From: Actinopolymorpha pittospori
Lineage (GTDB): Bacteria > Actinomycetota > Actinomycetes > Propionibacteriales > Actinopolymorphaceae
Assembly (NCBI RefSeq): GCF_014873875.1
Contig: NZ_JADBEM010000001.1
Span: 8,990,001 to 9,054,000, forward strand
Reading direction: 5' to 3'
DNA: 64,000 nt
The notes below the pieces were generated by a model. The model worked only from the letters and a program-made list of their open reading frames with translations, did not search any database and had not been told where the DNA came from. Each line of letters opens with the position of its first letter. The first letter of the stretch is position 1. A program made the position numbers and the translations under genes. This document shows, one piece after another, positions 61,076-64,000 of this stretch.

Positions 61076-63220
61076 GTGACCACACCGCACCGAAACCCCA
61101 GCGCGGCGGCCGCGGACGAGTCGCCGGCCCCTTCCTATCCTCGGCTCAGCGCCCGCACGCTCCGCTTCACCCTCGGAGCCCCGCGCACCTTCGCGCTGGC
61201 GCCCGACGGAAGCCGGATCGCCTTCCTGCGGGCCCCCTCCGGCACCGACCGGGGCACCGAGTTGTGGACCTACGACGTCGCCTCCGGCACCGAACGCCGG
61301 ATCGCCGACCCCGCGGCGTTGCTGACCGGTGGCGACGAGGACCTCTCCCCCGAGGAGCGCGCCCGACGGGAACGCTCCCGCGAGGGCGCGGCCGGCATCG
61401 TCGGATACGCCTCCGACGCGAGCGTCCGGTTCGCGGCGTTCGCCCTTTCCTCCCGGCTGTGGCTCGCCGACCTCGACGGCGGCGACGTGCGTGAGCTGCC
61501 CTCGGTGGCCCCCGTGGTCGACCCCCGTCCGGACCCCACCGGTCGCTACGTCGCCTACGCCTCGAACGGCGCGCTCCGGCTCGTCGACACCGCCGCGCAG
61601 GGTGGTGCGCGGGAGCGCGCGCTGGTCGAGCCGGACGTCGCGGGACGGCCGGTGACCTGGGGTGTCGCGGAGTTCATCGCCGCCGAGGAGATGAACCGCA
61701 CCCGCGGCTTCTGGTGGGCGCCCGACGGCTCGGCGCTCCTGGTGGAGCGCTATGACGAGACCCCGGTCCCGGTGTGGCACATCGCGAACCCCGCGCACCC
61801 CGAACAACCACCGGCACCCGTGCGCTACCCCGCCGCCGGCACCGGCAACGCCGAGGTCTCCCTGTGGCTCGTCGACCTCGACGGCGACCGTCGCCAGGTC
61901 GACTGGGACGCCGGGGCCTTCCCCTACCTCGCCGAGGTCAGCTGGACGTCGTACGGCCCGCCCCTCCTGCACGTGCTGAGCCGTGACCAGCGCTCCGGAC
62001 AGGTGCTCGCCGTCGACCTCGGGACCGGGGCGACCTCGGTGGTGCGCGAGCAGCGTGACGCCGCGTGGGTGGAGATCGTCCCGGGTACGCCGAGGTGGCT
62101 GCCCGACGGTCGGCTCGTGACCACCGTCGATGAGGACGGGACCCGGCGGCTCGCGTTCGACGGGAAGCCCGTGACGCCGCCCGGGCTGCAGGTCGGTGCC
62201 GTCCTGGACCTCGACGAGACCGGCGTCCTCGTCTCGGCGACCGCCGAACCCACCGAGCAGCACGTCGTCCAAGTCGGCCTGGACGGCACGGTCACGGCGC
62301 TCACCAGCAAGCCCGGCCTGCACAGCGGTCGGGCCGCCGGGGGTGTCCGGCTGCTCCTGTCCCAGTCGCTCGCGCACCACGGTCTCGAGGTGCGGGTGAT
62401 CCGCGACGGTGTGGAGAACGGCCGGATCGTGTCGCGCCAGGAGACCCCGCCGTTCGTGCCCGAGGTCAGCCTGCTCCGGCTCGGCCCCCGGGAGCTGCGC
62501 ACGGCGGTTCTCTTCCCGCGCGGGCACCAGCCGGGTTCGGCCCGGCTGCCCCTCCTGCTCGACCCGTACGGCGGCCCACACGCGCAGCGGGTCCGGTCCT
62601 CGCGGGCCGGCTATCTCGCCAGCCAGTGGCTCGCCGACCAGGGCTTCTGCGTCGCCGTCGCCGACGGGCGCGGCACGCCCAACCGCGGGCCGGAGTGGGA
62701 ACGGCAGGTCCACAACGACTTCGTGAGCACCCTCGACGACCAGGTCGAGGTCGTCGAGGAGATCGCGAAGCGCTACCCCGACGACGTCGACACCGACCGG
62801 GTGGCGATCCGGGGCTGGTCCTACGGCGGCTATCTGTCCGCCCTCGCGGTGATCGCCCGCCCCGACGTCTTCCACGCGGCGGTCGCCGGCGCGCCCGTCA
62901 CCGACTGGCGCCTCTACGACACCTGCTACACCGAGCGGTACCTCGGCCACCCCGACGAGCAGCCCGAGGTCTACGCCCGCAACAGCCTGCTGGACGCCGC
63001 CGCGGGTCTGCGCCGTCCGCTGCTGCTCATCCACGGGCTCGCCGACGACAACGTGGTGGCGGCCCACACCCTGCGGCTGTCGTCGGCGCTGCTCGCCGCC
63101 GGCCGCCAGCACACGGTCCTGCCGCTGACCGGGGTCACGCACATGACACCGCAGGAGGTCGTGGCCGAGAACCTCATGTTGCTCGAACTCGACTTCCTCC
63201 GGAACGCGCTCGGCGACTGA
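61076..63220 (+). CDS. S9 family peptidase, dipeptidyl peptidase IV-like
   Basis: A 714-residue serine peptidase with an N-terminal DPPIV beta-propeller (FIAAEEMNRTRGFWWAPDGS, with the conserved EE motif) and C-terminal catalytic domain: S582 in GWSYGGY, D657/D658 in HGLADDN and H689 in GVTHMTP. Cleaves dipeptides after Pro or Ala. GTG at 61076 follows AGGA; an in-frame ATG upstream at 61010 overlaps the mshB coding region and is unlikely. Cytosolic, no signal. Confidence 0.94.
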   Translation: MTTPHRNPSAAAADESPAPSYPRLSARTLRFTLGAPRTFALAPDGSRIAFLRAPSGTDRGTELWTYDVASGTERRIADPAALLTGGDEDLSPEERARRERSREGAAGIVGYASDASVRFAAFALSSRLWLADLDGGDVRELPSVAPVVDPRPDPTGRYVAYASNGALRLVDTAAQGGARERALVEPDVAGRPVTWGVAEFIAAEEMNRTRGFWWAPDGSALLVERYDETPVPVWHIANPAHPEQPPAPVRYPAAGTGNAEVSLWLVDLDGDRRQVDWDAGAFPYLAEVSWTSYGPPLLHVLSRDQRSGQVLAVDLGTGATSVVREQRDAAWVEIVPGTPRWLPDGRLVTTVDEDGTRRLAFDGKPVTPPGLQVGAVLDLDETGVLVSATAEPTEQHVVQVGLDGTVTALTSKPGLHSGRAAGGVRLLLSQSLAHHGLEVRVIRDGVENGRIVSRQETPPFVPEVSLLRLGPRELRTAVLFPRGHQPGSARLPLLLDPYGGPHAQRVRSSRAGYLASQWLADQGFCVAVADGRGTPNRGPEWERQVHNDFVSTLDDQVEVVEEIAKRYPDDVDTDRVAIRGWSYGGYLSALAVIARPDVFHAAVAGAPVTDWRLYDTCYTERYLGHPDEQPEVYARNSLLDAAAGLRRPLLLIHGLADDNVVAAHTLRLSSALLAAGRQHTVLPLTGVTHMTPQEVVAENLMLLELDFLRNALGD

Positions 63221-63232
63221 CCAGGCCGCCAT

Positions 63233-63265
63233 AGGGCGGCTGGTCGGTGACCGACCAGCCGCCCT
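63233..63265. terminator. bidirectional intrinsic terminator after the S9 gene
   Basis: Perfect 15-bp stem AGGGCGGCTGGTCGG / CCGACCAGCCGCCCT with a TGA loop, between convergent genes; the strongest hairpin in the window. Confidence 0.85.
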
Positions 63266-63277
63266 CCGGCGGGTCGC

Positions 63278-64000
63278 TCAGTCGATGCCCTTCGCCTGCC
63301 GGAGCAGGTCGAAGAAGTGGTCGCCCCGCACGGCGGTCACGTGGTCGCCGACCTGGGCGCGCACCTGGTCCAGGACCCACACCAGGTCGCCGGGGTGCAG
63401 GTCCCAGGCCGGAACGCCGACCGCGACGAACACCGGCTCACTGCCGTCGAAGTCGCCGGCGTTGGCCACGATGCGTTCGACCATGACGGTCCGGTCGCTG
63501 ATCGCGAGCTGGGTCGAGACGGGCAGGTTGCCGTCCATCACCGTCGTGTCGCTGCGAACGAACCACATGTTGTAGAAGACGCCCCGCAGGTCGAGCTGTT
63601 CGTTGTACGCCGCCGCGCTCTCGGGGGTCAGCGCGTCCCGGTCGTCCAGCGCGTACAACACGTCCAGGCCGGGCCGGTCGAGGTAGGAGCGGGTGTCGGC
63701 CAGGAACCGCGGCAGGTGGTCGGCGGGCCACAGCGACGGGAAGAAGTAGCCGGCCCCGGTGGGCCCCGCGACCACCGTGTCGACCGGGCTCGCGGTCCGC
63801 AGGTAGTGGCTCAGCATCAGCGGCGCGACGTCCAGGAGGAGCGGGCTGACCGACCAGTTCAGCGGTACCTTGCCGCGGTCGGGGTGGTCCCACAGCTGCC
63901 GCATGCGGTGCTGGTCGTACTGCAGGTTGTCGCCCTCGCTGAAGGTGAACGTGAGATAGACCTTGTTCGCCAGCGCGGGCGGCGCGGGCGCGCGTTGGGG
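63278..64000 (-). CDS. GxGYxYP domain protein, partial
   Basis: C-terminal 240 codons of a protein whose start lies off the right edge; the frame is open to base 64000. It has the GxGYxYP_C signature region: VYLTFTFSEGDNLQYDQHR, VPLNWSVSPLLLDVAP and VAGPTGAGYFFPSLWP. The family occurs in secreted carbohydrate-active or wall-associated proteins of unknown activity. An in-frame ATG at 63904 is internal, not the start. Confidence 0.85.
   Translation of the reverse strand, partial: PQRAPAPPALANKVYLTFTFSEGDNLQYDQHRMRQLWDHPDRGKVPLNWSVSPLLLDVAPLMLSHYLRTASPVDTVVAGPTGAGYFFPSLWPADHLPRFLADTRSYLDRPGLDVLYALDDRDALTPESAAAYNEQLDLRGVFYNMWFVRSDTTVMDGNLPVSTQLAISDRTVMVERIVANAGDFDGSEPVFVAVGVPAWDLHPGDLVWVLDQVRAQVGDHVTAVRGDHFFDLLRQAKGID

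Overview
This window is ordinary, gene-dense chromosome from a high-GC Gram-positive actinobacterium. GTG and TTG starts are frequent, gene overlaps of the ATGA type are common, and many starts have a TAnnnT hexamer 6-8 nt upstream and no ribosome site, which points to leaderless mRNA. Mycothiol synthesis (MshB), WhiB-era housekeeping genes such as DUF3107, DUF3117, DUF6113 and DUF6758, an RseA/RseB-controlled ECF sigma factor and a succinylase-type DapD/DapE/DapC lysine pathway all fit Actinomycetes; the gene content most resembles Propionibacteriales (Nocardioides/Kribbella/Actinopolymorpha type), which is an inference from family recall. I saw no rRNA, tRNA, insertion sequence, prophage or CRISPR array.

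Layout. 1-3.2 kb: a broken DUF418 membrane protein cut by the left edge, a YqeB-family protein and an aldo/keto reductase. 3.3-6.7 kb: a secreted M6 metalloprotease and a stand-alone LigD-type polymerase. 6.7-11.4 kb: a phased 11-bp repeat array, a 53-residue acidic protein, then TetR, DUF3107, a GlsB/YeaQ protein, a ferritin-like protein and a RhlE-type helicase; TetR/DUF3107/ferritin-like/helicase is the same neighbourhood as Rv3208-Rv3211 of M. tuberculosis. 11.6-18.7 kb: L,D-transpeptidase, alpha/beta hydrolase, RecB-like nuclease, PHP phosphoesterase, DUF6758, a Tat-exported esterase, a histidine phosphatase and a YflT-like stress protein. 18.7-27.1 kb: CorA with a possible attenuating leader, an ArsR/SRPBCC pair, an S9 peptidase, and a CBS/MgtE_N protein - DUF1003 - Mrp operon.

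27.2-31.8 kb is an envelope-stress operon read leftward: sigE, rseA, rseB, htrA, tatB. 32.2-40.8 kb: an O-methyltransferase, glgC and glgA/glgM for alpha-glucan synthesis, small regulators and enzymes, a 1160-residue subtilase and DUF3117. 41-46 kb: PaaX fused by overlap to an enoyl-CoA hydratase, then ridA/tag/DivIVA, a FolP2-type DHPS paralogue and a LOG-family protein. 46.4-55.8 kb: threonine synthase, dapE and dapD (divergent), a lysozyme-like protein, DUF308, PrsW, citrate synthase, dapC and fdxA. 55.9-64 kb: GNAT, VanW-family protein, flavin reductase, DUF6113, mshB, a DPP4-like S9 peptidase and a partial GxGYxYP protein cut by the right edge.

From corA (19 kb) to mshB (61 kb) the order broadly follows M. 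tuberculosis Rv1239c down to Rv1170 (corA, CBS protein, mrp, tatB, htrA, rseA, sigE, O-methyltransferase, glgC, glgA, DUF3117, tag, DivIVA, folP2, LOG, dapE, dapD, dapC, fdxC, mshB), so this is an ancient actinobacterial backbone rather than an accessory island. The most unusual things are regulatory: the corA leader, the repeat array at 6.77-6.89 kb, mirrored operator-like elements at 12.4 kb, the arsR operator/promoter, and the DUF418 frameshift.
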